DNA of 64,000 nucleotides, taken from NCBI GenBank assembly GCA_018333525.1, contig JAGXTF010000077.1, positions 1 through 64,000 on the forward strand, written 5' to 3'. Shown piece after piece: positions 38,125 to 48,189 of the stretch. The notes below the pieces were generated by a model. The model made no database searches. It worked only from the letters and a program-made list of their open reading frames with translations, and was not told where the DNA came from. How positions within the stretch are numbered: position 1 is the stretch's first letter; every line of letters starts with the position of its first letter. The DNA is from Bacteroidota bacterium (GTDB lineage: Bacteria; Bacteroidota; Bacteroidia; NS11-12g; UBA955). A program made the position numbers and the translations under genes.

Positions 38125-38139
38125 GTGGGAAAAAGTGGA
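38125..38139 (+). promoter_or_regulatory. Candidate MraZ box upstream of mraZ
   Basis: GTGGG (38125-38129) and GTGGA (38135-38139) are 10 bp apart, and a looser TTGGG follows at 38143. The pattern lies 40 bp before the mraZ start, where MraZ normally autorepresses the division cluster. Further weak copies (TGGGA at 38084, GTGGA at 38094) are less regular. Confidence 0.6.
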
Positions 38140-38179
38140 AAATTGGGTTTTTATTTAGCAGACGGAATTTCTAATCAAA

Positions 38180-38641
38180 ATGAACGGATTCATCGGGGAG
38201 TACACATGCAGGCTGGACGAGAAGGGGAGACTCTCTCTGCCATCCAGATTGCGCGCGCAATTCCCTGAAAGTGCCGGCAACCAGCTGGTGGTGAATCGTG
38301 GTTTTGAGAAATGCCTTGTTCTGTATACCAAAGAAAGCTGGCTTCAGGAAACTGCCAGATTAAACGCTGTGGATGATTTTATGAGTCCGGAAATCAGAAG
38401 GTTCAAAAGGATTTTCACCAATGGTGCTAACCTTGTTCAGATTGATTCCGCACAGCGTGTCCTGATCCCAAAAAAATTGTTGGAATATGCGGAACTGCAC
38501 AGCGATGTAGTTCTGAATGCATTCAACAATAAAGTGGAAATCTGGAGCCTGAAGCATTATGAAAATGAGCTGGATGTGAATGCTGATGAAATGAGCAGAC
38601 TCGCCCAGAATTTTTTTCAGCAGCAATCTGGTAAACAGTAA
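38180..38641 (+). CDS. mraZ: Transcriptional regulator MraZ
   Basis: The 153-residue protein has two SpoVT-AbrB-like MraZ repeats (about 1-75 and 80-145). The signature YTCRLDEKGRLSLPSRLR lies near the start and VQIDSAQRVLIPKKL lies in the second half. It is the first gene of the division and wall cluster and is known to bind its own upstream repeats and to control this operon. The start ATG 38180 is the only reasonable choice. The next gene starts 23 bp after its stop. Confidence 0.95.
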   Translation: MNGFIGEYTCRLDEKGRLSLPSRLRAQFPESAGNQLVVNRGFEKCLVLYTKESWLQETARLNAVDDFMSPEIRRFKRIFTNGANLVQIDSAQRVLIPKKLLEYAELHSDVVLNAFNNKVEIWSLKHYENELDVNADEMSRLAQNFFQQQSGKQ

Positions 38642-38664
38642 GGCGGAAATATCCGTTTTGCGAA

Positions 38665-39567
38665 ATGAGTAACTACCATCATGCCGTTTTGTTAAATCCC
38701 AGCGTGGACGCCCTGGTAAAGGATCCATCCGGGATTTATGTAGATGCCACCTTTGGAGGAGGAGGTCATTCCCGTGCCATATTGGAAAGACTTAATGACA
38801 AAGGAAGATTGATTTCTTTCGACCGGGATTCAGATGCAAGTCAAAATGTTCCGGATGATAAAAGATTTCTTCTGGTGCATCACAATTTTTCATTTATTAA
38901 ACAATTTCTCACTTACTACAGAGCAATTCCCGTTCAGGGAATTCTGGCAGATCTTGGAATAAGCTCCCATCAGATTGATGAGGCTGAACGAGGTTTTTCA
39001 CATCGGTTTGACGGACCATTGGACATGCGAATGGACCGCGATGCAAAATTGAGTGCTGATACTGTAATAAATGCATACACAGAGGAACAATTGGGCAATG
39101 TTTTTTATTTATATGGCGAATTAAAAAATGCCAGAAAAATAGCATCCGTCATTGTTCAGGCCAGATCAGGCAAAGGAATTCACACTACCGAAGATTTAAA
39201 GCGTGCTTTGTTTGAACTCACACCTAAACATACACCTGCAAAATTTCTTAGTCAGGTTTATCAGGCAATTCGATTGGAGGTAAATGGAGAATTGCGCGCA
39301 TTGGAAAAAATGCTCATGCAATCTGCAGAAGTACTGAGTACCGGTGGAAGACTTGTAATTATTTCTTACCATTCTCTGGAAGACAGAATGGTGAAAAATT
39401 TTATGCAAACCGGAAATTTTCAGGGAAAAAGAGAAACGGATTTATTCGGGAAAATGGAGCGTCCATTTCACCCTGAACCCACCAAAGCAATTGTACCTGA
39501 TGAAAAAGAAATTCAGGATAACAAGAGAGCGAGAAGTGCGAAAATGAGGATTGCAATAAAAAATTAA
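38665..39567 (+). CDS. rsmH: 16S rRNA (cytosine1402-N4)-methyltransferase RsmH
   Basis: The 300-residue enzyme has the SAM-binding motif VDATFGGGGHSRAIL (about 26-40). The conserved blocks GISSHQIDEAERGFS and ISYHSLEDRMVKNF are also present. It methylates C1402 in the P-site region of 16S rRNA. The length is typical. Its stop overlaps the next start by one base (TAATG), so the ftsL-like gene is translationally coupled to it. Confidence 0.96.
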   Translation: MSNYHHAVLLNPSVDALVKDPSGIYVDATFGGGGHSRAILERLNDKGRLISFDRDSDASQNVPDDKRFLLVHHNFSFIKQFLTYYRAIPVQGILADLGISSHQIDEAERGFSHRFDGPLDMRMDRDAKLSADTVINAYTEEQLGNVFYLYGELKNARKIASVIVQARSGKGIHTTEDLKRALFELTPKHTPAKFLSQVYQAIRLEVNGELRALEKMLMQSAEVLSTGGRLVIISYHSLEDRMVKNFMQTGNFQGKRETDLFGKMERPFHPEPTKAIVPDEKEIQDNKRARSAKMRIAIKN

Positions 39568-39911
39568 TGGGAACAGAAAATTCAGAGTTGGAAAACCAAA
39601 ATTCAAATGTGGATTCTTCTGCAGAAATTCAGCCAACCAATCCATGGATGTGGGTTCGTTTTGGATTTGTGGTTTTCTTTCTCATACTATTTTATATATA
39701 CAACCAACACCACGCAAATAAAGCGCTGCGCAAAAAAGAAATGCTAATTAAAGAACTCAAGGAATTGCATAGTGAAAAAATTAGTCTGGAAAGTGAAGTA
39801 ACCAAAGAAAGTAAGCAGAGTGAACTCGCTGAAAAATTAAAAGCGACCGGAATTAAAGAGTTAACTGAACCCCCTGTAAAAATTGAACTCCACAAAGAAA
39901 AAAAGCAATAA
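39567..39911 (+). CDS. ftsL: FtsL-like cell division protein
   Basis: The 114-residue bitopic protein has a cytoplasmic N-terminus, one TM helix (about 28-50, WVRFGFVVFFLILFYIYN), and a Lys/Glu-rich coiled coil (about 55-95) outside. This is the FtsL layout, and its place between rsmH and ftsI is the canonical FtsL position. Sequence conservation of FtsL is always low, so identity rests mainly on topology and synteny. The downstream ftsI start overlaps its last 29 bp. Confidence 0.82.
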   Translation: MGTENSELENQNSNVDSSAEIQPTNPWMWVRFGFVVFFLILFYIYNQHHANKALRKKEMLIKELKELHSEKISLESEVTKESKQSELAEKLKATGIKELTEPPVKIELHKEKKQ

Positions 39912-42012
39912 AGTTAATTCCAGAAGGGCAATTCTGATACGGTCATATGTGGTCGTTGGAATAGCAATGCTTTTTGGATTGGGCGTGCTTATTGCCGCTG
40001 CAAGACTACAATTGCGTTCTGATGGAGAATTCAGTGAATTAATCCGCCAAAAAACCACCAGAGAAATAAAAGTAAAAGCTGTACGTGGAAATATTTATGC
40101 AGATGATGAAAGTCTGCTTGCGACTTCCGTGCCAACGTATAATCTGATTTTCGACAGCCGTGCAGATGGTTTGACAAATGAATTATTCAGAAGCAAAATA
40201 GATAGTCTCAGCATTCAATTATCCATCTTATTTCCTGAAAAAACTGCAGCTGGCTGGAAAGCACATTTTCAAAATCTGAGATCGAGAAAAGTTCGATATG
40301 CAGTAATTAAAAAGGATATGAATTTCCGGCAGGTAAAAGTCATCAAAAAATGGCCCCTGGTAAATCTCGGAAAATTCACGGGTGGATTTTGGTGGGAAGA
40401 GCAGGCGAAGAGATTATACTTCATGGGGGAATTGGCTAAGCGCGCTATTGGGTACAGCAAACAAGGGGTTTATGTAGGATTAGAAGGTGCGTTTGACAGC
40501 CTGCTTCGCGGTGCCGATGGCACCCGGCTGGAGCAGCGAATGCCGGGAAATGTCTGGCGCGCTATTCAAACAGGAAATTATACCGATCCTATAAATGGCT
40601 ATGATATTGTTACAACACTGGATGTCAATTTGCAAGATGTAGCGCAAAGTGCATTAAACAGAGTATTAACTGAAAACGAAGCGGATCATGGTTGTGCTGT
40701 TGTAATGGAAGTCGCAACCGGAGCAATCAAAGCAATTGCGAATTTGAAACGCAATAAAGAAGGCAAATATACCGAGACCCAAAATTTTGCAGTAGATGAG
40801 TTTTCAGAACCGGGATCCACATTTAAACTGGTTGCCACCATGGCCTTGCTGGAAGATGGTTTTTGTAATCCCAACGACAGCATAAACGTGGAAGGCGGGA
40901 AAACAAAATTCCACGGACAAACCATGGAGGATGCATCGAGACCTCACAAAAATATTCTCACTTTACAGGAATCTTTTGAAAAATCGAGCAATGTTGGAAT
41001 TAGCAAATTGGTAGTTAAACATTATGCATCCAAACCACAAAAATTCGTGGAGCATGCATTGGATTTGGGATTGAATATAAAACCGGATTTTGACATACGC
41101 AGTGCCGGAAATCCCAGAATAAAAAACATAAAAAGTACCGATTGGTCGGCAGTTTCTCTTCCCTGGATGAGCATAGGATACGAATTAAAAATTTCGCCCA
41201 TGCAGGTATTGATGTTATACAATGCTGTTGCAAATAATGGCAAAATGGTGAAACCTTTTATGGTGCGTGAAATACGCCAGGAAGGAAGGCTGATACGCAG
41301 AATTGAACCCACTGTTCTGAAAGAAAAAATATGCAGTGAGGAAACCATAAAATCTTTAAAAATGATGATGGAAGGTGTGGTGGATCATGGTACTGCGACA
41401 AATTTAAAAAACGAAGATTACAAGGTTGCCGGTAAAACCGGAACCGCACAAATAAGTAAGGGTGGCGGATATAACAAAAGCAGCTACAAAGCATCTTTTG
41501 TGGGATATTTTCCGGCAGAAAATCCAAAATATACTGTTATCGTCGTAATTAATGAACCTTCAAAAGGAATCTATTACGGTGCTTTGGTTGCGGGTCCTGT
41601 TTTTAAAGAAATTGCGGATAAAATTTATTCCAGTAGTTTAAGTTTATTGCCAGGAGTACAAATCTCAGGTACACCTGCAATACCAGGAATATTAAATGGA
41701 AACTGGGCATCTTCCAAAACAGTTCTCAATTACCTGGGTATCACATCTGAATTGGATTCCGCATTTCATCAAAGTGCATGGATTAAAGGAAAGTCTACGC
41801 TTCACAGTGTCCATATCAGCAATATAAAAATGTCACAAAATACCATTCCGGATGTAACCGGAATGGGCTTGCGGGATGCAATTTATCTGCTGGAAAGCCG
41901 TGGATTAAAAGTGGGATATAAAGGCTATGGAAGAATTACTTCACAAAGTATCAAACCTGGTAATAGCATAATTCCCGGAAGTATTATTCAATTAACGTTA
42001 ACTCCATTTTGA
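39883..42012 (+). CDS. ftsI: Septal peptidoglycan transpeptidase FtsI (PBP3) with PASTA domain
   Basis: The 709-residue class B penicillin-binding protein uses a TTG start that overlaps ftsL; no in-frame ATG precedes the TM helix (about 19-41). The dimerisation domain (about 55-240) is followed by the transpeptidase domain with S312-TFK315, S368-SN370 and K518-TG520. The C-terminus (about 650-709) is one PASTA domain, starting IPDVTGMGLRDAIYLL. It cross-links septal peptidoglycan with FtsW. The PASTA extension is absent from E. coli FtsI but known in Bacteroidota and Firmicutes relatives. Confidence 0.95.
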   Translation: MNSTKKKSNKVNSRRAILIRSYVVVGIAMLFGLGVLIAAARLQLRSDGEFSELIRQKTTREIKVKAVRGNIYADDESLLATSVPTYNLIFDSRADGLTNELFRSKIDSLSIQLSILFPEKTAAGWKAHFQNLRSRKVRYAVIKKDMNFRQVKVIKKWPLVNLGKFTGGFWWEEQAKRLYFMGELAKRAIGYSKQGVYVGLEGAFDSLLRGADGTRLEQRMPGNVWRAIQTGNYTDPINGYDIVTTLDVNLQDVAQSALNRVLTENEADHGCAVVMEVATGAIKAIANLKRNKEGKYTETQNFAVDEFSEPGSTFKLVATMALLEDGFCNPNDSINVEGGKTKFHGQTMEDASRPHKNILTLQESFEKSSNVGISKLVVKHYASKPQKFVEHALDLGLNIKPDFDIRSAGNPRIKNIKSTDWSAVSLPWMSIGYELKISPMQVLMLYNAVANNGKMVKPFMVREIRQEGRLIRRIEPTVLKEKICSEETIKSLKMMMEGVVDHGTATNLKNEDYKVAGKTGTAQISKGGGYNKSSYKASFVGYFPAENPKYTVIVVINEPSKGIYYGALVAGPVFKEIADKIYSSSLSLLPGVQISGTPAIPGILNGNWASSKTVLNYLGITSELDSAFHQSAWIKGKSTLHSVHISNIKMSQNTIPDVTGMGLRDAIYLLESRGLKVGYKGYGRITSQSIKPGNSIIPGSIIQLTLTPF

Positions 42013-43472
42013 TGAAAAGTATATCTGAAATATTTCATGGATTAAATGGAATTGAAATTATTGGTAATTCCGAAATTTCTATTTCCGGTATTACCATCGA
42101 CAGCAGAAAAGTTGAAAAGCAATTTCTATATGCAGCATTAATTGGAACCAAAACAGATGGCCACAATTTTATAGATACTGCCATACGTGCGGGCGCCACT
42201 GCTATTTTATGCAAACAATTACCAGAAAACACAAACAGCAATATCACGTACATCGTTGCAAATGATGTTCCTCTAATTTTGGGTAAAGTCTGCAATTTAT
42301 TTTATGAAAGTCCGGATAAAAAAATGCAGGTTGTAGGTGTTACGGGCACCAACGGAAAAACCACTGTAGCTACTTTATTATTTGAATTATTCCGCGAAAA
42401 AGGTTTTCAATGCGGCCTTATCAGCACTGTAGAATATCGCATCGGAAAAAATGTTTATCCAAGCACACATACTACGCCGGATGTAATTTCTGTGTATCAG
42501 TTAATGCACAAAATGGCAGAAGCCGGATGCAGCTATTGTTTTATGGAAGTGAGTTCACATGCCGCAGATCAAAACAGAATAGCGGGTATAGAATTTACAG
42601 GGGCGATTTTCACCAATATTACCCATGACCATTTGGATTATCACCAAACATTTGAAGCATACCGGGATGCAAAAAAATCATTTTTTGACAGCCTTCCTTC
42701 AACTGCTTTCGCATTAACCAATAAAGACGACCGCAACGGATTATTCATGTTGCAAAACACGAAAGCGGCAAGGTATACCTACAGTTTACATGGTACGGCC
42801 GATTTTAATGGTCGCATTTTAGAAAGTGATTTTAATGGCACACTCATTCAAATCAATCAAAAAGAAATGTGGGTGAGTTTGGTCGGTGAATTCAATGCTT
42901 ACAATTTAACAGCAGTATATGGTGCTGCATTTTTACTAACGGAAGGTGATCCTGAAATTGAAATAAAACTCAGTGCATTACCCAGAGTAAATGGAAGATT
43001 TGAAACTATTCCGGGTCCAAAAAGAATTACTGCAGTTGTGGATTATGCGCATACTCCGGATGCTTTGCAAAATGTATTGGAAACCATAAACAAAATTCGC
43101 ACGCGCGGTGAAAAACTGATTACCGTTGTTGGCTGTGGAGGAAACAGAGATGCCGCCAAAAGACCTGAAATGGGAAAAATTGCAGCCAGATTAAGCGATC
43201 GTGTAATTCTCACCAGCGATAACCCGCGCGATGAAGATCCCAATACCATCATTGAACAAATGGAAAGTGGTGTGGAAGGCCAGTATTACAAAAAAGTATT
43301 GCGCATTACGGATCGGAAAGAAGCAATAAAAACTGCGGGAATGATGGCTCAACCGGGTGACGTGATTTTGGTTGCAGGAAAAGGACATGAAACCTATCAG
43401 GAAATTTCAGGAGTGAAATATCCTTTTGATGATAAAAAAATAATGATTGAAACATTTAATCTCATCGGATAA
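42012..43472 (+). CDS. murE: UDP-MurNAc-tripeptide synthetase MurE (meso-DAP type)
   Basis: From the ATG at 42012 (overlapping the ftsI TGA by one base) the enzyme has 486 residues. It contains the Mur ligase ATP loop [10 protein letters not shown] (about 111-120), the central THDHLDYH motif, and the substrate motif [12 protein letters not shown] specifies addition of meso-diaminopimelate rather than lysine. It adds the third residue to UDP-MurNAc-L-Ala-D-Glu in the cytoplasm. mraY starts at its stop codon with a one-base overlap. murF does not follow it, which differs from E. coli. Confidence 0.96.
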   Translation: MKSISEIFHGLNGIEIIGNSEISISGITIDSRKVEKQFLYAALIGTKTDGHNFIDTAIRAGATAILCKQLPENTNSNITYIVANDVPLILGKVCNLFYESPDKKMQVVGVTGTNGKTTVATLLFELFREKGFQCGLISTVEYRIGKNVYPSTHTTPDVISVYQLMHKMAEAGCSYCFMEVSSHAADQNRIAGIEFTGAIFTNITHDHLDYHQTFEAYRDAKKSFFDSLPSTAFALTNKDDRNGLFMLQNTKAARYTYSLHGTADFNGRILESDFNGTLIQINQKEMWVSLVGEFNAYNLTAVYGAAFLLTEGDPEIEIKLSALPRVNGRFETIPGPKRITAVVDYAHTPDALQNVLETINKIRTRGEKLITVVGCGGNRDAAKRPEMGKIAARLSDRVILTSDNPRDEDPNTIIEQMESGVEGQYYKKVLRITDRKEAIKTAGMMAQPGDVILVAGKGHETYQEISGVKYPFDDKKIMIETFNLIG

Positions 43473-44608
43473 TGCTGTATTACCTATTTAACTGGCTCGA
43501 CGCACAATTTGGACTCTCCGGAGCCGGGGTATTCCGTTTTATTTCTTTTCGGGCATCCATGGCCGGAATATTGAGTTTATTAATAGCCCTTTGGGTTGGA
43601 AAAGGTATCATACGATGGCTGCAGAAAAAGCAAATAGGTGAAACTATTCGCGAATTGGGGCTGGAAGGTCAGATGCAAAAAAAAGGTACGCCAACCATGG
43701 GTGGAATTATCATTGTTATCAGCATCTTAATCCCCACATTATTATTTGCAAAACTCGAAAATATTTATGTGATATTGATGCTAATAAGTACGATATGGAT
43801 GGGAACCATCGGTTTAATTGATGATTATATAAAAGTATTTAAAAAGAATAAAGAAGGACTCAAGGCAACATCTAAATTAATTGGACAACTATTGTTGGGC
43901 GCCATAATCGCTGTTGTTATTGATTACACCCATAAAATAAGCGACCTGCCCCTCGAAACCAACCTTCCAATATTAAAAGATAAATTCAGCTATTCTGATT
44001 TAATACCTGGTGCAAATAATGCATGGTTTATTTATGTTCCGGTTATCATTTTTATTTGTATGGCTGTGACCAATGCTGTCAATTTAACCGATGGAATTGA
44101 CGGGCTGGCAGCGGGCACAACGGCTATTGTAGGCGTTGGATTGGGTATACTGGCATATGCATCAGGTAACATCAAATTCGCTGATTATCTGAATATTATT
44201 TACGTGCCAAACAGCGGTGAAGTTGTTGTTTTTCTCGCTGCCGTAATTGGTGCATGTCTCGGATTTCTTTGGTACAACGGTTACCCGGCACAAGTCTTTA
44301 TGGGAGATACGGGAAGTTTGGCATTGGGCGGTGCAATAGCTGCGGTTTCCATAATAATCAAAATGGAATTGCTCATCCCTATTTTATGCGGTGTATTTTT
44401 TTCAGAGAGTCTTTCTGTGGTACTTCAGGTAGCCTGGTTTAAATATACCAAGAAAAGATACGGAGAAGGCAGAAGAATATTTCTGATGTCTCCTTTGCAC
44501 CATCATTTTCAAAAATTAAATATTCCCGAAAGCAAAATCACCTTGCGTTTTTGGTTGGTTACTGTAATTCTGGTACTCGCAACATTAGCATTACTCAAAC
44601 TGCGTTGA
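43472..44608 (+). CDS. mraY: Phospho-MurNAc-pentapeptide translocase MraY
   Basis: The 378-residue polytopic membrane protein has about ten TM segments. It has the conserved loops [10 protein letters not shown] (cytoplasmic, about 69-78), [12 protein letters not shown] and the C-terminal HHHFQK motif. The Asp motif [10 protein letters not shown] is also present. It attaches the UDP-MurNAc-peptide to undecaprenyl phosphate, making lipid I. Its start overlaps the murE stop by one base and its own stop overlaps the TTG start of murD. Confidence 0.97.
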   Translation: MLYYLFNWLDAQFGLSGAGVFRFISFRASMAGILSLLIALWVGKGIIRWLQKKQIGETIRELGLEGQMQKKGTPTMGGIIIVISILIPTLLFAKLENIYVILMLISTIWMGTIGLIDDYIKVFKKNKEGLKATSKLIGQLLLGAIIAVVIDYTHKISDLPLETNLPILKDKFSYSDLIPGANNAWFIYVPVIIFICMAVTNAVNLTDGIDGLAAGTTAIVGVGLGILAYASGNIKFADYLNIIYVPNSGEVVVFLAAVIGACLGFLWYNGYPAQVFMGDTGSLALGGAIAAVSIIIKMELLIPILCGVFFSESLSVVLQVAWFKYTKKRYGEGRRIFLMSPLHHHFQKLNIPESKITLRFWLVTVILVLATLALLKLR

Positions 44609-45942
44609 ATAAAAAACTCGTCATATTGGGAGCAGGCGAAAGCGGAACTGGAACTGCCATTCTTGCACAAAAGAAGGGGTGGGATGTATTCGTTTCCGAT
44701 CTCGGTCCTATTAGCGAGAAATATAAATCCGAGTTGAATTCATATGGTATTTCCTGGGAAGAAAACAACCATGACGGAGGCAGGATTTTAGATGCAGATA
44801 CTATTGTTAAAAGTCCTGGGATTCCAGACAAAGCACCAATGGTAAAAGCTGCACGAGAAAGGCATATTCCGGTAATTTCTGAAATGGAATTTGCGCAATC
44901 TTATACCTCAGCGTTTATTATTTCCATTAGTGGTACTAACGGGAAAACTACCACCACTTCCCTCATTTATCATATACTCAAAAATGCCGGATTTAATGTT
45001 GGTTTGGGTGGAAATATCGGATTGAGTTTTGCCAGACAAGTTGCCCTAAATAATTACGATTATTTCGTGCTGGAACTCAGCAGTTTTCAACTGGATGGCA
45101 ATATTCACTTCAAAAGCAATATTGCTGTTCTTACCAATATAACTCCGGATCATTTAGATCGATATGAGTATGACGAAAGCAGATATGCCGCCAGCAAATT
45201 CCGTCTTGGTATGAATCAAACTGCGGCAGATCATTTTATTTATTGCAGCGATGATCCTTTAACCATTCAATATATGGAAAAGTGGAAACCCACGGCAACA
45301 ATGCATTCCTTTTCATTAAAAAAAAAAGAAAATTCTTCCGCCTGGAAAGAAGACCATTACATATACATACAAACCCTCAAAAACAAATACACAATTAATA
45401 TGCAGGAAATTACACTACGTGGTATCCACAACACTTACAACACTATGGCCGCAGGTATCGTTTCCGGCTTACTCGATGTTCGCAAAGAGAGCATTCGCGA
45501 AAGCCTGATGGGATTCCAAAACATTGAACACCGCCTGGAGTTTGTAACCAAAACCAATGATGTGGAATACATCAATGACAGCAAAGCTACCAATGTAAAC
45601 TCCGCATGGTACGCACTGGAAAGCATGGACAAACCAGTAGTTTGGATTGCAGGAGGCGTTGACAAAGGAAATAATTACGAAGAATTGCGACCATTGGTAA
45701 AACAAAAAGTGAATTTGATTATTTGCCTCGGATTGGATAATCGAAAAATACATCAGGCATTTCAGGGTGATGTAGATATGATTGTAAACACCATGAGTGC
45801 CAAAGAAGCGGTCCATGTGGCCAGCAGGCTTGCAAAATCGGGCAGTGTGGTATTGCTTTCTCCTGCATGTGCGAGTTTCGATTTATTCGACAATTACGAA
45901 GATCGCGGAAGGCAATTTAAAGATGCAGTGAGGAATCTCTGA
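44605..45942 (+). CDS. murD: UDP-MurNAc-L-alanine-D-glutamate ligase MurD
   Basis: I place the start at TTG 44605, overlapping the mraY TGA as TTGA, so the product starts [20 protein letters not shown]. The longer frame from 44551 would run through the end of mraY and add 18 residues that look like a shadow. The 445-residue enzyme has the N-terminal Rossmann motif GAGESGTG, the ATP loop [10 protein letters not shown], and the C-terminal ligase motif NDSKATN. It adds D-glutamate. ftsW starts 2 bp after its stop. Confidence 0.94.
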   Translation: MNKKLVILGAGESGTGTAILAQKKGWDVFVSDLGPISEKYKSELNSYGISWEENNHDGGRILDADTIVKSPGIPDKAPMVKAARERHIPVISEMEFAQSYTSAFIISISGTNGKTTTTSLIYHILKNAGFNVGLGGNIGLSFARQVALNNYDYFVLELSSFQLDGNIHFKSNIAVLTNITPDHLDRYEYDESRYAASKFRLGMNQTAADHFIYCSDDPLTIQYMEKWKPTATMHSFSLKKKENSSAWKEDHYIYIQTLKNKYTINMQEITLRGIHNTYNTMAAGIVSGLLDVRKESIRESLMGFQNIEHRLEFVTKTNDVEYINDSKATNVNSAWYALESMDKPVVWIAGGVDKGNNYEELRPLVKQKVNLIICLGLDNRKIHQAFQGDVDMIVNTMSAKEAVHVASRLAKSGSVVLLSPACASFDLFDNYEDRGRQFKDAVRNL

Positions 45943-45944
45943 AA

Positions 45945-47120
45945 ATGACTTTCGGTACCCGATTTAGTAAAATATTCAAAGGCGATCCATGGATTTGGGC
46001 CATTGTAATTCTGTTGTCTTTGATCGGCATTCTCGCTGTTTATAGTGCAACAGTAACACTTGCATTTTCCAAACATGGCGGAAATACAGAATTTTATTTC
46101 TTACGGCACACCGGATTTTTGCTCATTGGTCTTTTCTTCTTATACCTCTGTCATTTGGTGAATTATTTATATTTTTCCAGATTGTCGCAGTTGTTTTTAT
46201 GGATTAGTATCGGATTGTTATTGGTGACTTTATTTGTAGGTTCAGAAATCAACAATGCGACCAGGGTTTTGCCTATACCGGGCTTGGGTATTACCTTTCA
46301 AACATCAGATATGGCAAAGTTGTTTCTGATGATGTATATCGCCAGATATCTGAGTAAAAATCAGGAAGAAATAAACAGCTTTTCCGTATTCAGGAATATT
46401 TTGATTGTCATATTAATTGTGGTTGCATTAATCGCTCCTGAAAACCTGAGTACATCTCTGGTGGTTTTTGTTACCTGCTGCATGTTATTATTTATTGGAA
46501 GAATTAACATGAAATATCTGGCTTTATTGGCCGGAACCGGTATCGTTTTATTAACGGTATTAATTGTAACGCTCTTAAGTATTAACACAGAAAATCTGGG
46601 TAATACACGTATTCCAACATGGAAAAAGAGAATCGAAACTTTTACGAATAAGGATGGAGGAGAAGGAAATTACCAGCAATTGCAGTCAAAAATAGCAGTG
46701 GCTACCGGGGGCTTTTTTGGCAAAGGGCCTGGAAATAGCACCCAGCGCGCATTTTTGCCTCACCCCTATTCCGATTTTATTTATGCCATTATTGTGGAAG
46801 AATACGGATGGTTTGGTGGTGCACTTGTTGTTGCACTTTTTATTTTGCTCATTTTTCGATGTATACGAATTGTGGTCGAAAGCCCCAAAGCATTTGGGGC
46901 GCTGCTTGCATTGGGTTTGTGTTTTAGCATGAGTTTTCAGGCATTTGTAAATATGGGTGTGGCCGTGGGTATTTTACCGGTAACCGGACTTACCATACCC
47001 TTGGTAAGTATGGGTGGAACCAGTTTGGTATTTAACAGCATTGCATTCGGCGTAATTCTTTCTGTGAGCAGAAGTATTCAGGAAAACAAAGACAAAGAAC
47101 CCACGAAAGTTGCCGCATAA
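45945..47120 (+). CDS. ftsW: Septal lipid II polymerase FtsW (SEDS family)
   Basis: The 391-residue protein has about nine or ten TM helices. It has the SEDS signature GNSTQRAFLPHPYSDFIYAII (extracytoplasmic loop) and, near the C-terminus, PLVSMGGTSLVF. It polymerises lipid II at the septum together with FtsI, encoded upstream. The last 11 bp overlap the start of murG. Its length is near the normal 370-400. Confidence 0.95.
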   Translation: MTFGTRFSKIFKGDPWIWAIVILLSLIGILAVYSATVTLAFSKHGGNTEFYFLRHTGFLLIGLFFLYLCHLVNYLYFSRLSQLFLWISIGLLLVTLFVGSEINNATRVLPIPGLGITFQTSDMAKLFLMMYIARYLSKNQEEINSFSVFRNILIVILIVVALIAPENLSTSLVVFVTCCMLLFIGRINMKYLALLAGTGIVLLTVLIVTLLSINTENLGNTRIPTWKKRIETFTNKDGGEGNYQQLQSKIAVATGGFFGKGPGNSTQRAFLPHPYSDFIYAIIVEEYGWFGGALVVALFILLIFRCIRIVVESPKAFGALLALGLCFSMSFQAFVNMGVAVGILPVTGLTIPLVSMGGTSLVFNSIAFGVILSVSRSIQENKDKEPTKVAA

Positions 47121-48189
47121 GTATATCATATCAGGAGGGGGAACAGGTGGGCATATTTTCCCTGCTGTCGCCATAGCTAACGAATTGCGCAGGCGCGAAC
47201 CGGAATGCAAAATTTTATTTATAGGAGCGAAGGGGAGAATGGAAATGGATAAAATTCCCGCGGAAGGATATGAAATTACAGGACTTGATATAATGGGATT
47301 GAAAAGATCATTGAGTTTAAAAAATATTTCTGTGATCTGGAAATTCATTCGTTCTTATTTTAAAGCGAAGCAGATTTTAAAACAATTTAACCCCGATTGT
47401 GTAATTGGCACTGGTGGATATGCAAGCCTTGCTGTGCTGTACGCTGCAGGAAGAAAAAAACTCCCGTCACTTATCTGGGAAGGCAATGGTTATGCAGGTC
47501 TTACCAATAAAATCCTAGCAAAAAGGACAACGGCTATTTGTACGGGATTGCCGGGAATGGAAAAATATTTTCCAAAAGAAAAAATCCACCATACAGGAAA
47601 TCCGGTTAGAAAAGAAATATTGAATTTACCCGATAGAAATGAAGCCATTCGATTCTTTGGACTTAAATCCGAAGACCCAATTGTTTTTATTACAGGGGGA
47701 AGCTTGGGTGCAAGAACCATTAATGAATGTATTCAACAAAATCTGGATGCTTTCGTATCCAAAGGAATTCAACTTATATGGCAAACCGGAAAGAATTTTC
47801 AGGCAGATGTGCAAAATAAATCCGGAATTTACAGCACTGTTTTTCTGCGTGAAATGAATATGGCTTATGCCGCATGTGATCTTGTAATTTCCAGGGCAGG
47901 TGCATTGAGTATTTCAGAAATTGCGGTGGCAGGCAAGCCTTCTGTTCTGGTTCCAAGTCCAAATGTAACTGACGATCATCAGACCAAAAATGCCTTGAAA
48001 CTTACGGAGATTCATGCAGCCGTTTTAATTCAGGATTCAGAATCCAGACAAAATTTAACTAAAGAAATTCTTGCACTGTTGGGAGATGTTGTTAAAATGA
48101 ATGCCATGAAAACAGCGGTAATGAGAATTTCCAAACCAAGAGCAACGGAAGACATTGTAGATATCATTCAAAAAATACAAAGAAAATGA
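47110..48189 (+). CDS. murG: Lipid II synthase MurG (GlcNAc transferase)
   Basis: The 359-residue GT-B glycosyltransferase starts at a TTG inside ftsW (11-bp overlap). It begins with the G-loop SGGGTGGHIFPA and ends with the UDP-GlcNAc-binding helix (GALSISEIAVAGKPSVLVPSP). It transfers GlcNAc from UDP-GlcNAc to lipid I at the cytoplasmic face of the membrane. murC begins inside its stop (ATGA). Confidence 0.96.
   Translation: MPHKYIISGGGTGGHIFPAVAIANELRRREPECKILFIGAKGRMEMDKIPAEGYEITGLDIMGLKRSLSLKNISVIWKFIRSYFKAKQILKQFNPDCVIGTGGYASLAVLYAAGRKKLPSLIWEGNGYAGLTNKILAKRTTAICTGLPGMEKYFPKEKIHHTGNPVRKEILNLPDRNEAIRFFGLKSEDPIVFITGGSLGARTINECIQQNLDAFVSKGIQLIWQTGKNFQADVQNKSGIYSTVFLREMNMAYAACDLVISRAGALSISEIAVAGKPSVLVPSPNVTDDHQTKNALKLTEIHAAVLIQDSESRQNLTKEILALLGDVVKMNAMKTAVMRISKPRATEDIVDIIQKIQRK

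Noticed and set aside
44551-44604. 18-residue N-terminal extension of murD
   Set aside because: It lies inside the mraY coding sequence and does not resemble a MurD N-terminus, which starts at the Rossmann motif right after TTG 44605.
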